A stretch of 64,000 bases of DNA from Pedobacter cryoconitis. GTDB lineage: Bacteria > Bacteroidota > Bacteroidia > Sphingobacteriales > Sphingobacteriaceae. Location: NCBI RefSeq assembly GCF_014200595.1, contig NZ_JACHCG010000005.1, positions 310,001 through 374,000 on the forward strand. The letters are read 5' to 3'. The notes beneath the pieces are model-generated. The model had not been told where the DNA came from. It worked only from the letters and a program-made list of their open reading frames with translations, and did not search any database. The position numbers and the translations under genes were made by a program. Below are positions 1-9,549 of the stretch, piece by piece; within the stretch, counting starts at the first letter, position 1; each line of letters starts with the position of its first letter.

Positions 1-395
1 CAATTTACGTAGGTAATAACCAGGTGATCCGGATATTTCTCTTTAAACTTTTTAAACAAATGTGGAGGACAACTATCTGCTAATGAGCATCCTGCCTTTA
101 AGTCAGGTAATAAAACCTTTTTTTCCGGAGATAGAATTTTAGCCGTTTCTGCCATAAAATGCACTCCTGCAAAAACAATCACATCTGCCTCTGTTCTGGC
201 TGCTTCCTGAGAAAGCCCTAAACTGTCCCCAATATAGTCCGCAACATCCTGTATATCAGGTTCTTGGTAGTAGTGTGCCAGGATTATCGCATTTTTCTCT
301 TTTTTTAGTTTTTCAATTTCCGCAAAAAGATCAAGTGTTGGGTCGATACTTTCTTCTACAAATCCTCTTCTGTTCAATTCTTCTAAGGTATCCAT
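1..395 (-). CDS. nadA: Quinolinate synthase NadA (N-terminal part, cut by window edge)
   Basis: This frame reads on the minus strand from an ATG at 395-393 and stays open to the window edge, giving about 131 residues. The protein begins [15 protein letters not shown] and contains [19 protein letters not shown], followed by [15 protein letters not shown] and [15 protein letters not shown]. These are the conserved N-terminal blocks of NadA, including the first cysteine ligand of its 4Fe-4S cluster. NadA condenses iminoaspartate with dihydroxyacetone phosphate to quinolinate in de novo NAD synthesis. It is divergent from nadB, which makes its substrate, and the two share the intergenic region 396-793. 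The C-terminal two thirds lie outside the window. Confidence 0.93.
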   Translation of the reverse strand, partial: MDTLEELNRRGFVEESIDPTLDLFAEIEKLKKEKNAIILAHYYQEPDIQDVADYIGDSLGLSQEAARTEADVIVFAGVHFMAETAKILSPEKKVLLPDLKAGCSLADSCPPHLFKKFKEKYPDHLVITYVN

Positions 396-793
396 TTTCA
401 ACGTTTCAATAATTAATAATTATTTAATATAAATAGATTTCTATTGTTTATTAGTGTGTTAGTAATGTTTGTAACTCTGAGCTTTTTATTCGTTTTTATA
501 ACTTGTTCTATACTTATCAACAAATAAATCACTTTTTTTTTCAAAAAATGCGCTGATTAACAATTAGATATTTTTAAGATTAAAAACTTATCCATACTCA
601 GATGTTTATTAGTTACTTGGTAGTAAAAAGTTAATAACTCATGCAAAGTTGCTGAAAAATAACTTAAAATATTGTGTCTAATTCTCATTTTACCTTAGCT
701 TTAAACATTCTTAAATAGTTACTCTATTTATTTAGACAAGTAATCAACATATTTCTAACGTTGTTAACAACAAGGCGGATTTAGCACAATTCA
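396..793. promoter_or_regulatory. Divergent nadA/nadB intergenic region
   Basis: This very AT-rich 398-base gap holds the promoters of both nadA and nadB. I see no gene in it. A 12-bp perfect palindrome, GTTGTTAACAAC, lies at 760-771, 22 bases before the nadB start, and could be a protein binding site. No clear TAnnTTTG element was found for either gene. Confidence 0.5.
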
Positions 794-2380
794 ATGAAGA
801 ATACAGACTTTTTAGTAATAGGATCGGGGATTGCGGGCTTGAGCTTCGCTTTAAAGGCCGCTAAACATGGTAAAGTTTTAATTATTACAAAATCAAATGA
901 AGATGAATCCAATACAAAATATGCCCAGGGTGGCGTAGCTGTAGTTGTGGATAAAGATGATTCTTTTGAAAAACATATTCACGATACTTTAATTGCCGGT
1001 GATGGACTTTGCGATCCGGCAATTGTGGAAATCGTGGTGAAAGAAGGGCCTCAGCGTATCCAGGAGATCATAGATTACGGAATTAAATTTGACAAGGACC
1101 CCGCAGGTGTCTATGATCTTGCGAAGGAAGGGGGGCATTCAGAGCACCGTGTTTTACACTATAAAGACGTTACAGGGTACGAAATTGAGAGTGTTTTATT
1201 GAAGCAGATTCATGAGAATCCGAACATAGAGATATTAACACATTACTTTTGTTTGGAGTTAATTACCCAGCATCACCTCGGATTGTTTGTTGACAAGAGT
1301 ACTAAAGTTATTAACTGTTTTGGTGTATATGCCTTTAACACAGAGCTTAACGATGTGGAAAAGATACTAGCAAAGGTAACTGTGCTGGCTTCTGGAGGAG
1401 CTGGACATGTGTATTCCAGCACTACAAATCCTGTAATTGCAACAGGTGATGGAATGGCAATGGTTTACCGTGCAAAGGGAAAATTGAGGAATATGGAGTT
1501 CATTCAGTTTCATCCTACCGCATTATACAACCCCGGAGAGTATCCATCCTTCTTAATATCGGAAGCAGTGAGGGGCTTTGGAGGCGTTCTGAGGCGTAAG
1601 AATGGTGATGAATTTATGTATGAATATGACGAAAGAGGGTCATTGGCACCACGTGATATTGTAGCCAGGGCGATAGATTCTGAGATGAAAAAATCGGGTG
1701 AAGATTTCGTTTATCTGGACATCAGGCACCGCTCAAAGACTGACATTCTGACACACTTTCCAAATATTTATGCGAAGTGTTTATCTATAGGTATAGACAT
1801 GACTAAAGATTTAATTCCGGTTACTCCAGCTGCACATTATATGTGTGGTGGAATTTTAGTGGATGAATTCGGAAGATCTTCTATTCATAATTTATATGCT
1901 TGCGGAGAATGTTCTTCAACTGGATTACATGGAGCAAACCGGTTAGCTTCAAATTCTTTATTGGAAGCTCCTGTTTTTGCACACCGTATTTATCTGGATG
2001 CCATAGAAAAATTTAAAGACAGTGTTATTCCTGAAAATATTCCGGAGTGGAATGATCATGGGGTGGTTCAGTCTGATGAAGATATTCTGGTGACGCATAA
2101 TTTGCGCGAAACTCAAAAACTCATGAGTGATTATGTAGGAATCGTTCGTTCAGATTTTAGACTGGACAGAGCGATGAGACGTTTATTTTTACTGCACGAA
2201 GAAACTGAAGAATTTTACAAAGCCAATAAAGTCTCTGTGAAATTATGTGAATTGAGAAATGTTATACAAGTTGCTTTCACAGTTATAAAATCTGCGAGGG
2301 CAAGAAAAGAAAGCAGGGGATTACATTATACAACTGATTATCCCGGTCATGCTGAAGAACTAATTGATACTATTTTTTAA
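794..2380 (+). CDS. nadB: L-aspartate oxidase NadB
   Basis: The 528-residue flavoprotein oxidises L-aspartate to iminoaspartate, the substrate of NadA, in the cytoplasm. The FAD-binding GxGxxG motif is near the N terminus (VIGSGIAGLSFALKA, residues 8-22). The succinate dehydrogenase/fumarate reductase family signatures follow: NTKYAQGGVAVV near residue 40, EGGHSEHRVLHY near 113, FIQFHPTALY near 238 and GLHGANRLASNSLLE near 380. The length matches the usual 520-540 residues. The helical C-terminal domain with RDFRLDRAMRR-like sequence is present. The ATG start is preceded by the divergent nadA promoter region. The pairing with nadA supports the NAD role over a general fumarate reductase. Confidence 0.95.
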   Translation: MKNTDFLVIGSGIAGLSFALKAAKHGKVLIITKSNEDESNTKYAQGGVAVVVDKDDSFEKHIHDTLIAGDGLCDPAIVEIVVKEGPQRIQEIIDYGIKFDKDPAGVYDLAKEGGHSEHRVLHYKDVTGYEIESVLLKQIHENPNIEILTHYFCLELITQHHLGLFVDKSTKVINCFGVYAFNTELNDVEKILAKVTVLASGGAGHVYSSTTNPVIATGDGMAMVYRAKGKLRNMEFIQFHPTALYNPGEYPSFLISEAVRGFGGVLRRKNGDEFMYEYDERGSLAPRDIVARAIDSEMKKSGEDFVYLDIRHRSKTDILTHFPNIYAKCLSIGIDMTKDLIPVTPAAHYMCGGILVDEFGRSSIHNLYACGECSSTGLHGANRLASNSLLEAPVFAHRIYLDAIEKFKDSVIPENIPEWNDHGVVQSDEDILVTHNLRETQKLMSDYVGIVRSDFRLDRAMRRLFLLHEETEEFYKANKVSVKLCELRNVIQVAFTVIKSARARKESRGLHYTTDYPGHAEELIDTIF

Positions 2381-2393
2381 TATATATAGGAAT

Positions 2394-2903
2394 ATGCCCG
2401 TTATTTTACCGGTTTTAGATAAACACCCTAAATGGGGAGACAATTGTTTCATTGCGCCAAATGCAACTATAGTAGGGGATGTGACCATGGGAACTAATTG
2501 TTCCGTGTGGTTTAATGCTGTAATCAGAGGAGATGTAAACACAATTACAATCGGAAATGACAGTAATATTCAGGATGGTGCAGTGATCCATGCAACCTAT
2601 CTTAAGGCAGCCACTACCATTGGTAACAGGGTATCTGTGGGGCATAATGCAATTGTACATGGCTGTATTCTTAAAGACCATGTACTGGTTGGAATGGGTG
2701 CGATCATCATGGATAATGCAGTTGTGGAAGAATATTGTATTATAGGAGCTGGGTCAGTTGTACTGGAAAATACAATTTGTGAGACTGGTTTTCTTTATGC
2801 AGGAACACCTGCAAAAAAAATAAAGCCCATTACTGAAGAGCAACGGGCTTTATTAAATAAGTTACCAGATAACTATATTATGTATTCGGACTGGTTCAGA
2901 TAA
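2394..2903 (+). CDS. Gamma-carbonic-anhydrase-like hexapeptide-repeat protein (YrdA/PaaY type)
   Basis: The 169-residue protein is built of left-handed beta-helix hexapeptide repeats (for example IGNDSNIQDGAVIHA, IGNRVSVGHNAIVHG, VLVGMGAIIMD). It carries the histidines expected of gamma carbonic anhydrases in DGAVIH and VGHNAIVHGC. I chose the ATG at 2394 (MPVILPVLDKHPKWGDNCF), which lies after nadB and follows an AGGA at 2388, over the in-frame upstream codon at 2364 that overlaps nadB. Proteins of this group are trimers binding a metal ion. The exact reaction (carbonic anhydrase, thioesterase or neither) cannot be told from sequence. It may be cotranscribed with nadB, 13 bases upstream. Confidence 0.85.
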   Translation: MPVILPVLDKHPKWGDNCFIAPNATIVGDVTMGTNCSVWFNAVIRGDVNTITIGNDSNIQDGAVIHATYLKAATTIGNRVSVGHNAIVHGCILKDHVLVGMGAIIMDNAVVEEYCIIGAGSVVLENTICETGFLYAGTPAKKIKPITEEQRALLNKLPDNYIMYSDWFR

Positions 2904-2904
2904 A

Positions 2905-4539
2905 CTATTTTTCCTTAGGTAAGGTAATGGTCTCATTTCTATCCCAGTTAGCCCGTATAGAGAGCTCTTTAGGCTCGTTATAGATGGTTTCCGGTTGTAA
3001 GCCCAGTTTTACATTACCAGTGTCCCAGACGCCATTTTTATTCGTGTCGTAGATAATTCTGATAAAGTATTTTCCGGCTCTGTAATTTGCAAATCTTACG
3101 GTGGTATCTCTGGATACCACCAAACTATTCACTAACGCTTTGGCTTCATTGGTAATTTCCAGCAAGAACTGTTTGTTGGGTTCGGGAACAATTATTTTAA
3201 CCTGTAAAGTTCCATAATCATCTTTTTTGGCCAGCTGAAATTTCTTTAAGAACTCTTTGCTTTTAGTAGCAAACAGCCCCGTAAAAGCACCTTCACCAAA
3301 CTTGATTTCATATATATTATTGGGTTGCCAAGGATACATAATGTGGTAAGCCAGGAAGTTTGCACTATCCTTTACAACTTTGAAATTTGTCTTGACCACA
3401 GAATCTTCCATCAAGGTTATTTTTGATGGATCTACGGCTTCAACCGGCATTCCAAAAGTCAAAGTAAATGGCTTATTAGGATTGATCAGGTTGGTTTCGA
3501 TATTATCAGTTGCGACAACACTTCTTTTATAAGTATCTTTTTTTCCTCTGTTAAAAGTTACCGTTTGCAGTAATTTTCCATCATTAGTGACACTTATTTT
3601 AGTAGAATCAAAGCTTAAATCGGCTAACCAAACTTTTACAGAATCACCATTTTTATTGAATTTAACCAATTTAGTGGCATCCAGATTTTTGGGTTCCGTG
3701 ACTACAATTTCTGGTTTTTTAAGTTTCTGATTAAAGTTCATCGAAATACTTCCATCCGCATTAAGCCTTCTATCATTGATCCTGAAAAGTATCGCGTCCT
3801 CTTTAAAGACCAGCATATTTACATTTTGTGTATCTTTTTTCAGTACAAGAGGCTCTTTAATAAAACCAATTTCATCAGAACTTTGCTGGTAAATTTTATC
3901 ACTGCTTTGTTCTTTCAGTGCATACACTTTATAAGTATCTGCTCTTAAATTATTGATTTTATAATTCCCGCTGCTGTCTGTTAAGGTATAGATAGAAGCT
4001 TTCTTTTTTCCGAAGATACTGTCCCTGGATAGGGGCAGAACAAAAGCTACACCTTCGATCAGTGGTTTGCCTGTTTGAGATTCTTTGATGTTACCAGAAA
4101 TACTTAAAGAGTCCAGGGAAGCACCAGTTGAAAAAACATAAGACAGATTTTTAATTACGTTTCCTTCATTCACATCACCAATAGCTTTTCCAAAATTTAG
4201 CGTGTAAGTTGTGTTCTTTTCCAGAGAATCAGTAAAAGTAATTTCCAGTGACTTGTCTTTAATTTTTAAAGTAGGCATGACCTCGACGTCCGGAGAAATG
4301 GAGAACTGTTTATATTGATCTGTCAATTTGAAATACTCATCAAACTGGATAATGATTTTCTTAGCCTTAAAATTTCTGGTTAAATTTTTCGGCGTCATGG
4401 AAAGCACTTTTGGCGGAGTTTTATCTTTTGGGCCTCCTTGAGGGCCCGGTCCAATGCTCGCGCAACCATATATCAGGGAAATTCCTGAAAATGTATAAAA
4501 TAAACTCCTTGCAATCTTTAATAAGCTGTTTTTGGCCAT
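2905..4539 (-). CDS. Ig-like-domain lipoprotein of Bacteroidota
   Basis: The 544-residue protein begins with a lipoprotein signal peptide ending in the lipobox LIYG|C at about residue 26, so it is probably anchored in the outer membrane or periplasm. The mature part starts with a glycine/proline-rich GPGPQGGPKDKTPPKV stretch. A bacterial Ig-like domain (about residues 40-140, SMTPKNLTRNF...TYTLNFGKAIGD) follows, then a carboxypeptidase-regulatory-like beta-sandwich (near 150-240, SISGNIKESQTGKPL). Such lipoproteins are common in Sphingobacteriaceae, but their function is not known. It ends two bases from the convergent carbonic-anhydrase-like gene and lies downstream of mnmG on the same strand after a hairpin terminator, so it probably has its own promoter. 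Confidence 0.75.
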   Translation of the reverse strand: MAKNSLLKIARSLFYTFSGISLIYGCASIGPGPQGGPKDKTPPKVLSMTPKNLTRNFKAKKIIIQFDEYFKLTDQYKQFSISPDVEVMPTLKIKDKSLEITFTDSLEKNTTYTLNFGKAIGDVNEGNVIKNLSYVFSTGASLDSLSISGNIKESQTGKPLIEGVAFVLPLSRDSIFGKKKASIYTLTDSSGNYKINNLRADTYKVYALKEQSSDKIYQQSSDEIGFIKEPLVLKKDTQNVNMLVFKEDAILFRINDRRLNADGSISMNFNQKLKKPEIVVTEPKNLDATKLVKFNKNGDSVKVWLADLSFDSTKISVTNDGKLLQTVTFNRGKKDTYKRSVVATDNIETNLINPNKPFTLTFGMPVEAVDPSKITLMEDSVVKTNFKVVKDSANFLAYHIMYPWQPNNIYEIKFGEGAFTGLFATKSKEFLKKFQLAKKDDYGTLQVKIIVPEPNKQFLLEITNEAKALVNSLVVSRDTTVRFANYRAGKYFIRIIYDTNKNGVWDTGNVKLGLQPETIYNEPKELSIRANWDRNETITLPKEK

Positions 4540-4591
4540 TTATGTGCGATGTAATAGAATCTTTAACCTTTTTAATAACTATGATGTAAAA

Positions 4592-4638
4592 AGTCTGAAA
4601 GCTTCTTATATCGCTTTAAAATAAGCTGCTTTCAGACT
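4592..4638 (-). terminator. Rho-independent terminator downstream of mnmG
   Basis: An 11-bp perfect stem (AGTCTGAAAGC at 4592-4602 against GCTTTCAGACT at 4628-4638) is extended inward by CTTAT/ATAAG. On the minus strand it is followed by five T residues. It lies 46 bases after the mnmG stop. Confidence 0.75.
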
Positions 4639-4683
4639 GTATTATTTATGTTTGTAATTGATTGATTATCAATAAATTGTATT

Positions 4684-6546
4684 TTATTTGCTGATGTGTA
4701 CCATCAAAACTGAAATGTCCGAAGGAGAAACACCGGAAATTCTTGATGCCTGCCCTAAAGTACGTGGTTTTATCTTCAATAATTTCTCTCTGGCCTCTTT
4801 TGACAGCGATCCTAATGAAGAATAATCAAAATCCGGATTGATATCTTTGTCTTCCATCTTTTGCATTTTGTTAACGATCTCCTGTTCTTTCAGGAAATAG
4901 CTTTCATACTTTACTTTGATCTCAGCCTGTTCAATAGTTTCCTGATCGAAAGGAGCCAGATATTCATCCAGGCTTTTGCTCACCTTTCTGAGATCGTCAA
5001 TTCCAACCTGAGGCCTGCCCAGCACACTGACAATTTTAACATTTTGTGCTAAAGGTGTAGAACCTAAAGTTTCCAGCATATCATTAGCCTCAGTCATTTC
5101 GATTCCTTGCTTGCGCGTAAAGGCAACAATATTATCTGAGTTCGAAATTTTCTGATGAACAACCGCCAAACGTTCGTCGCTGATTAATCCTAAAGCATGG
5201 CCAATAGGGGAGAGCCTGATATCTGCATTATCCTGACGCAGTAATAATCTATGCTCAGCTCTGGAGGTAAACATACGATAAGGTTCTTCAGTTCCTTTCG
5301 TAACCAGGTCATCAATTAATACACCAATATAAGATTCTGAACGCTTCATAATTAATGGAGCTTTCTCATTTATTTTCAAGTGCGCATTAATCCCGGCAAT
5401 GAAACCCTGACTTGCGGCTTCTTCATATCCGGTAGTTCCATTAATCTGTCCGGCGAAATACAGATTCTCAATTAACTTGGTTTCTAATGTCAATGACAAT
5501 TGGGTAGGCGGGAAGTAATCGTATTCAATCGCATAACCCGGTCTGAACATTTTTGCATTTTCAAATCCTGGGATTTGAATTAAAGCTCTGTACTGAACAT
5601 CTTCAGGTAATGATGTAGAAAATCCGTTAACATAAATTTCACAGGTATTCCATCCCTCAGGTTCAACAAAAATCTGATGTCTGTCTCTTTCTGCAAACCT
5701 GTTTATTTTATCTTCAATAGATGGACAGTACCTTGGACCAAGGCCTTTGATTCTGCCTGTAAACATTGGTGATTTCTCAAAACCTTCTTTCAAAGTTTCG
5801 TGTACATTACTATTTGTATAAGTGATCCAGCAGCATCTTTTTTCTGTTGGTCTTTCTACATTCGTATAAGAGAATCTTCCTGGGTTTTCATCACCCCATT
5901 GCTCTTCCATTAATGAATAATTCAGCGATCTTCCATCCACACGTGGGGGAGTACCTGTCTTCATTCTTCCAGCTTCGAATCCAATAGAAGTTAACTGTTC
6001 TGTAATTCCTGTAGCTGCTTTTTCACCAGTACGGCCACCACCAAATTTCTTCTCACCAATATGAATTAATCCATTCAAAAAAGTACCATTAGTCAGTACT
6101 ACACTTTTAGCTTTGATCTCTACACCAATGGAAGTTTTAACTCCGGTCACTTTACTGTTTTCAATGATCAGACTGCTCACCATATCCTGCCAGAAATCTA
6201 CATTTGGAGTGCGCTCTAAAGCAAGTCTCCATTCTTCCGCAAACCGCTTTCTGTCATTCTGCGCACGTGGGCTCCACATCGCAGGGCCCTTAGATAAATT
6301 GAGCATTCTAAACTGTAGGGTAGTCTTATCGCTGATGATTCCTGAGTAACCACCCATGGCATCAATCTCCCTTACAATTTGCCCTTTTGCCACACCGCCC
6401 ATAGCAGGGTTGCAGCTCATCTGCGCAATTGTCTCCATATTCATGGTGACTAATAAAACGGAAGATCCCATGTTTGCTGCTGCTGCGGCCGCTTCACAAC
6501 CTGCGTGTCCGGCACCTACAACAATCACATCATATTCTTTAAACAT
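4684..6546 (-). CDS. mnmG: tRNA uridine 5-carboxymethylaminomethyl modification enzyme MnmG (GidA)
   Basis: The 620-residue protein has the FAD-binding motif [19 protein letters not shown] (residues 9-27) and the strongly conserved [17 protein letters not shown] block. The family signatures [40 protein letters not shown] and [12 protein letters not shown] are also present. With MnmE it modifies the wobble uridine of several tRNAs. The C-terminal helical domain ends in [20 protein letters not shown], the tRNA/MnmE-binding tail. Length is normal for the family. Two parS sites lie directly upstream, 16 and 62 bases from the start codon. Confidence 0.97.
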   Translation of the reverse strand: MFKEYDVIVVGAGHAGCEAAAAAANMGSSVLLVTMNMETIAQMSCNPAMGGVAKGQIVREIDAMGGYSGIISDKTTLQFRMLNLSKGPAMWSPRAQNDRKRFAEEWRLALERTPNVDFWQDMVSSLIIENSKVTGVKTSIGVEIKAKSVVLTNGTFLNGLIHIGEKKFGGGRTGEKAATGITEQLTSIGFEAGRMKTGTPPRVDGRSLNYSLMEEQWGDENPGRFSYTNVERPTEKRCCWITYTNSNVHETLKEGFEKSPMFTGRIKGLGPRYCPSIEDKINRFAERDRHQIFVEPEGWNTCEIYVNGFSTSLPEDVQYRALIQIPGFENAKMFRPGYAIEYDYFPPTQLSLTLETKLIENLYFAGQINGTTGYEEAASQGFIAGINAHLKINEKAPLIMKRSESYIGVLIDDLVTKGTEEPYRMFTSRAEHRLLLRQDNADIRLSPIGHALGLISDERLAVVHQKISNSDNIVAFTRKQGIEMTEANDMLETLGSTPLAQNVKIVSVLGRPQVGIDDLRKVSKSLDEYLAPFDQETIEQAEIKVKYESYFLKEQEIVNKMQKMEDKDINPDFDYSSLGSLSKEAREKLLKIKPRTLGQASRISGVSPSDISVLMVHISK

Positions 6547-6561
6547 CTTATTTTATATTTA

Positions 6562-6577
6562 TGTTCCACGTGAAACA
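6562..6577 (+). promoter_or_regulatory. parS: parS site 1 (ParB/Spo0J binding site)
   Basis: The 16-mer TGTTCCACGTGAAACA is identical to the consensus ParB (Spo0J) binding site known from Bacillus and conserved across most bacterial phyla. It lies 16 bases upstream of the mnmG start codon, outside any coding region. An exact chance match in 64 kb is very unlikely. Confidence 0.93.
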
Positions 6578-6607
6578 AGCGCTGTATTTCTTGTTATGGA
6601 GTACTGG

Positions 6608-6623
6608 TGTTTCACGTGGAACG
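6608..6623 (-). promoter_or_regulatory. parS: parS site 2 (inverted relative to site 1)
   Basis: TGTTTCACGTGGAACG is the reverse complement of the parS consensus with one mismatch at the last base. It is separated from site 1 by 30 bases. The two sites face each other in the mnmG upstream region. Confidence 0.9.
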
Positions 6624-6707
6624 TTAATTTTTATGCTGGCTTAACGTTCTTGTTTAATCTTTTTAATGCCTTAGACAGCCTTATAATGACCTAAACTATT
6701 TCTTTAA

Positions 6708-8582
6708 TTAAGTCGTTTTGTTTGTCTTCTCTGACAACTCTACCCAACGTTCCATGGTCTGTTCTAAAGTAGTATTTAGCTTTTCGATAGCTTTCGTTAC
6801 TTCTTGTATTTCCATATAGTTAGCACTGTCAATGGAAAGCAGGGAATTAGTTAATTTATCAATTTCGTTTTCAGTCTCTGCAATTTTAGCTTCTGAATCA
6901 TCTAATTCTTTCTGCTCTTTATAAGTTAATTTATTGGCAGGGATAGCAGCAGTTTTCTGTTCGGTTTTATTCGGTTTTGTTTCTGCTTTTTCTTTAGGTG
7001 TATCCAGGCTAATTCTATATTCAGAATAATTACCATTGTAAATACTAACTATTCCTTCTCCTTCCATAATGAATAATTGCTCACTCATTTTGTCTAGTAG
7101 ATACCTATCATGGGAAACCAGGATCAGTACGCCGGGGAAGTTTTCCAGGAACTCTTCCAATACATTTAGAGTATCAATATCTAAATCATTGGTCGGCTCA
7201 TCCAGGATCAGGAAGTTTGGATTTTGCATTAAAACCTTCATCAGGTGTAAACGCTTTTTCTCTCCACCACTTAGTTTTTCTACCATCCCGTGTTGCTTTT
7301 TGGGAGGGAAGAGGAATAACGTTAATAACTGAGAAGCGGAGATCATTGAGCCATCAGCCATCTTGATATATTCAGCATCCGATTTAACAATATCAATTAC
7401 TCTTTCTTTTTCATTGAACGCTAAACCACCTTGTTTATAATAACCATAAACGGTAGTTTCTCCAGTGCTTACTTTACCTTTTTCAGGAATTTGAAAGCCT
7501 GTTATAATGTTCAGTAAAGTAGATTTTCCAGTTCCATTTTTTCCGGCTAAACCAATACGGTCTGCACGTTTGAATGTATAACTGAAATCATTGATTATTT
7601 TTTTCTCATCAAAAGACTGACCGATGTGATCCAGCTCCAGAATTTTATTTCCCTGGCGGGACATTTTCATGCTTAGGGTTACACTTCCTGTATCAGAACG
7701 TTGTTTAGTTTTACTTTCTAAATCATAAAAAGCATCTATTCTTGATTGAGATTTAGTAGTTCTTGCCGCAGGCATTCTGCGCATCCATTCTAATTCTTTT
7801 TTCAGGAGATTCTTATTTTTTTGGAAAGTACTCTCATCCGAAGCTTCGCGTTCTGATTTTTTTTCCAGGAAATAAGCGTAATTTCCATTGTAATTATAAA
7901 TCTTACCTCTATCCAGCTCTACAATAGTATTACATACATTATCCAGAAAATACCTGTCATGCGTTACCAGTAAGATTGTTTTATTTCCTGAAGTCAGTAA
8001 CTTTTCTAACCATTCAATAGTATCAATGTCCAGGTGATTCGTAGGCTCATCCAAGACATAAATCTCAGGATCTTCAATCAAAAGTTTAGCCAGGGCCAAA
8101 CGTTTTTTCTGACCACCAGATAAAGTTGAAATTTTTTGTTGCAGATGGTTAATCCCCATACGGCTTAAAATCGTTTTGATTTCATGCTCATATTCCCAGG
8201 CATTGTGTTCGCTTAACTCTTCGTATAAACGGTTAAGTTTTTTTTCATCAGGGTTTGGGTCTTCAATCAGTTCTTCATATTCTTTGATTAACTGTTGCTG
8301 CTTATTGTCTGTAGAAAAAATAAAATCACTAATAGAATATCCATCCGGGAAGGAGGGTTCCTGATCCAGAAAACCAATCTTAACGAATTTATTTTTTACT
8401 ATTTTCCCTTCCAGCGGCGTAAACCGCTCGGCCAGTAATTTTAATAGGGTGCTTTTACCAGCTCCGTTGATTCCAACCAGCGCTACGCGCTGACCAGTCT
8501 GGATGCCTAAGGTTAAATTTTTGAATAACCATTCATCATTGTAGGCATGGCCTAAATTTTCTGCTGCAATTAATGTGCTCAA
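6708..8582 (-). CDS. ABC-F family ATPase (Uup/EttA-like)
   Basis: The 624-residue soluble protein has two ABC domains in tandem and no membrane segment, which defines ABC-F proteins acting on the ribosome. Domain 1 has Walker A GINGAGKST, signature LSGGQKKR and Walker B YVLDEPTNHLD. Domain 2 has Walker A GKNGTGKST, signature LSGGEKKR and Walker B LILDEPTNDLD. A charged linker separates them (residues about 240-300). A C-terminal predicted coiled coil (about 545-620, LTYKEQKELDDSEAKIAETENEI) resembles that of Uup, which acts in ribosome function and DNA-structure tolerance. The exact subfamily is not certain. It starts 162 bases upstream of mnmG on the same strand. Confidence 0.92.
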   Translation of the reverse strand: MSTLIAAENLGHAYNDEWLFKNLTLGIQTGQRVALVGINGAGKSTLLKLLAERFTPLEGKIVKNKFVKIGFLDQEPSFPDGYSISDFIFSTDNKQQQLIKEYEELIEDPNPDEKKLNRLYEELSEHNAWEYEHEIKTILSRMGINHLQQKISTLSGGQKKRLALAKLLIEDPEIYVLDEPTNHLDIDTIEWLEKLLTSGNKTILLVTHDRYFLDNVCNTIVELDRGKIYNYNGNYAYFLEKKSEREASDESTFQKNKNLLKKELEWMRRMPAARTTKSQSRIDAFYDLESKTKQRSDTGSVTLSMKMSRQGNKILELDHIGQSFDEKKIINDFSYTFKRADRIGLAGKNGTGKSTLLNIITGFQIPEKGKVSTGETTVYGYYKQGGLAFNEKERVIDIVKSDAEYIKMADGSMISASQLLTLFLFPPKKQHGMVEKLSGGEKKRLHLMKVLMQNPNFLILDEPTNDLDIDTLNVLEEFLENFPGVLILVSHDRYLLDKMSEQLFIMEGEGIVSIYNGNYSEYRISLDTPKEKAETKPNKTEQKTAAIPANKLTYKEQKELDDSEAKIAETENEIDKLTNSLLSIDSANYMEIQEVTKAIEKLNTTLEQTMERWVELSEKTNKTT

Positions 8583-9086
8583 AGTATATTTTTAACGAAT
8601 TATCAGATAAGAAATTATCCGCAAAAGTAAGCAATATTTGTGGGTATAATATTCATGTGTTTAAACAACTAAATATTATATTACAATTCAGTAACCTACG
8701 GATTTATAAGTATATATAGAAAAAGTCCCGAAGCGAAGATTTGAAAAATCAGAATGATAAAATTATTGCGGAGAGGAGCTGTCGGGTAACCTGAAAAAGG
8801 AAGAATAGATTTTGTTAATCAGCACGCCCAAGCAGGTAATTATGAGGTCAAAAAGCAAAGATTTGCCAAAACAGGATAATTTAAATGACTAACGTCTTTA
8901 ATATGCTGTTTTCGGCGCTTTATAGCCGATTTAAAGAAATTATTGCTGTTTTGAACAGATAAGTCTAAGAAATTTTAAAACGGGCTTATAACGCTTAAAA
9001 TAAGGTCAGTGTTTTAGGACTCAAAATAAAAGTGTAACTTGTTGATTTACAGTATTTAGTGTTTTCGTCGTTAAGTGTAATCAGAA
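8583..9086. other. Intergenic region with no recognisable gene
   Basis: This 504-base stretch lies between the ABC-F gene start and the ybeY stop. I see only short stop-interrupted frames, for example a 16-codon frame starting MRSKSKDLPKQ near 8840. There is also a short hairpin, TCGGC/GCCGA, near 8915-8935. No tRNA fold or repeat was recognised. It presumably holds the ABC-F promoter close to 8583. Confidence 0.5.
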
Positions 9087-9539
9087 CTATACAGCTGTTT
9101 TTGCCAATGCAGCGTTGAATAAAGCCAGATATTGATCTTCTTTCTGTGTCATCAGGGTTTTGGCTGCTTTTCCTTTATCCTTGTAACCTAACAAGTGTAA
9201 AGTACCATGAATAATTACCCTGCACAATTCATGCTGTACCGTGCTCTTAAATTCTTTTGCATTTTCCTGAATACGTTCTATGCTGATAAAGATATCTCCC
9301 TGAATAATTTCAGGAGCCTCTGAGTTATCAAAAGTGATCACATCAGTATAAGTATCATGATTTAGATATTGCTGGTTTATGGCCAGCAGATATTCGTCAG
9401 AGCACAGAATAAACGTTAACTCCTCCAGTTGAAAACCTTCTGCAATGATAGTCTCATTGATCCAGTTTCTGATTACTGTTTTATTTTTAAGGGTATACTT
9501 AACGTCTTCTAAAAAAAAATGTACTGCTGGTTTGCTCAT
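9087..9539 (-). CDS. ybeY: Endoribonuclease/rRNA maturation factor YbeY
   Basis: The 150-residue protein carries the YbeY signature with DTYTDVITFDN near the middle and the metal-binding motif VIIHGTLHLLGYKDK. In many YbeY proteins the motif ends in a third histidine (GYDH). Here that position reads KDK, the form I associate with Bacteroidota YbeY. The protein acts in 16S rRNA 3' end maturation and ribosome quality control. It follows the DUF4175 gene after 10 bases on the same strand, so the two probably form an operon. Confidence 0.9.
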   Translation of the reverse strand: MSKPAVHFFLEDVKYTLKNKTVIRNWINETIIAEGFQLEELTFILCSDEYLLAINQQYLNHDTYTDVITFDNSEAPEIIQGDIFISIERIQENAKEFKSTVQHELCRVIIHGTLHLLGYKDKGKAAKTLMTQKEDQYLALFNAALAKTAV

Positions 9540-9549
9540 GACTCACGAT

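Noticed and set aside
396..793. AT-rich nadA-nadB gap considered as a replication origin
   Set aside because: Only imperfect DnaA-box-like sequences occur (near 515 and 588); the gap is simply a divergent promoter region. The parS pair indicates an origin-proximal location but not the origin itself.
6113..6349. Plus-strand frames inside mnmG and similar frames opposite other long genes
   Set aside because: Shadow frames antisense to well-supported genes; no independent support.
6356..6694. 112-codon plus-strand frame across the mnmG start and parS sites
   Set aside because: It is antisense to a strongly conserved part of mnmG and shows no protein-like features of its own.
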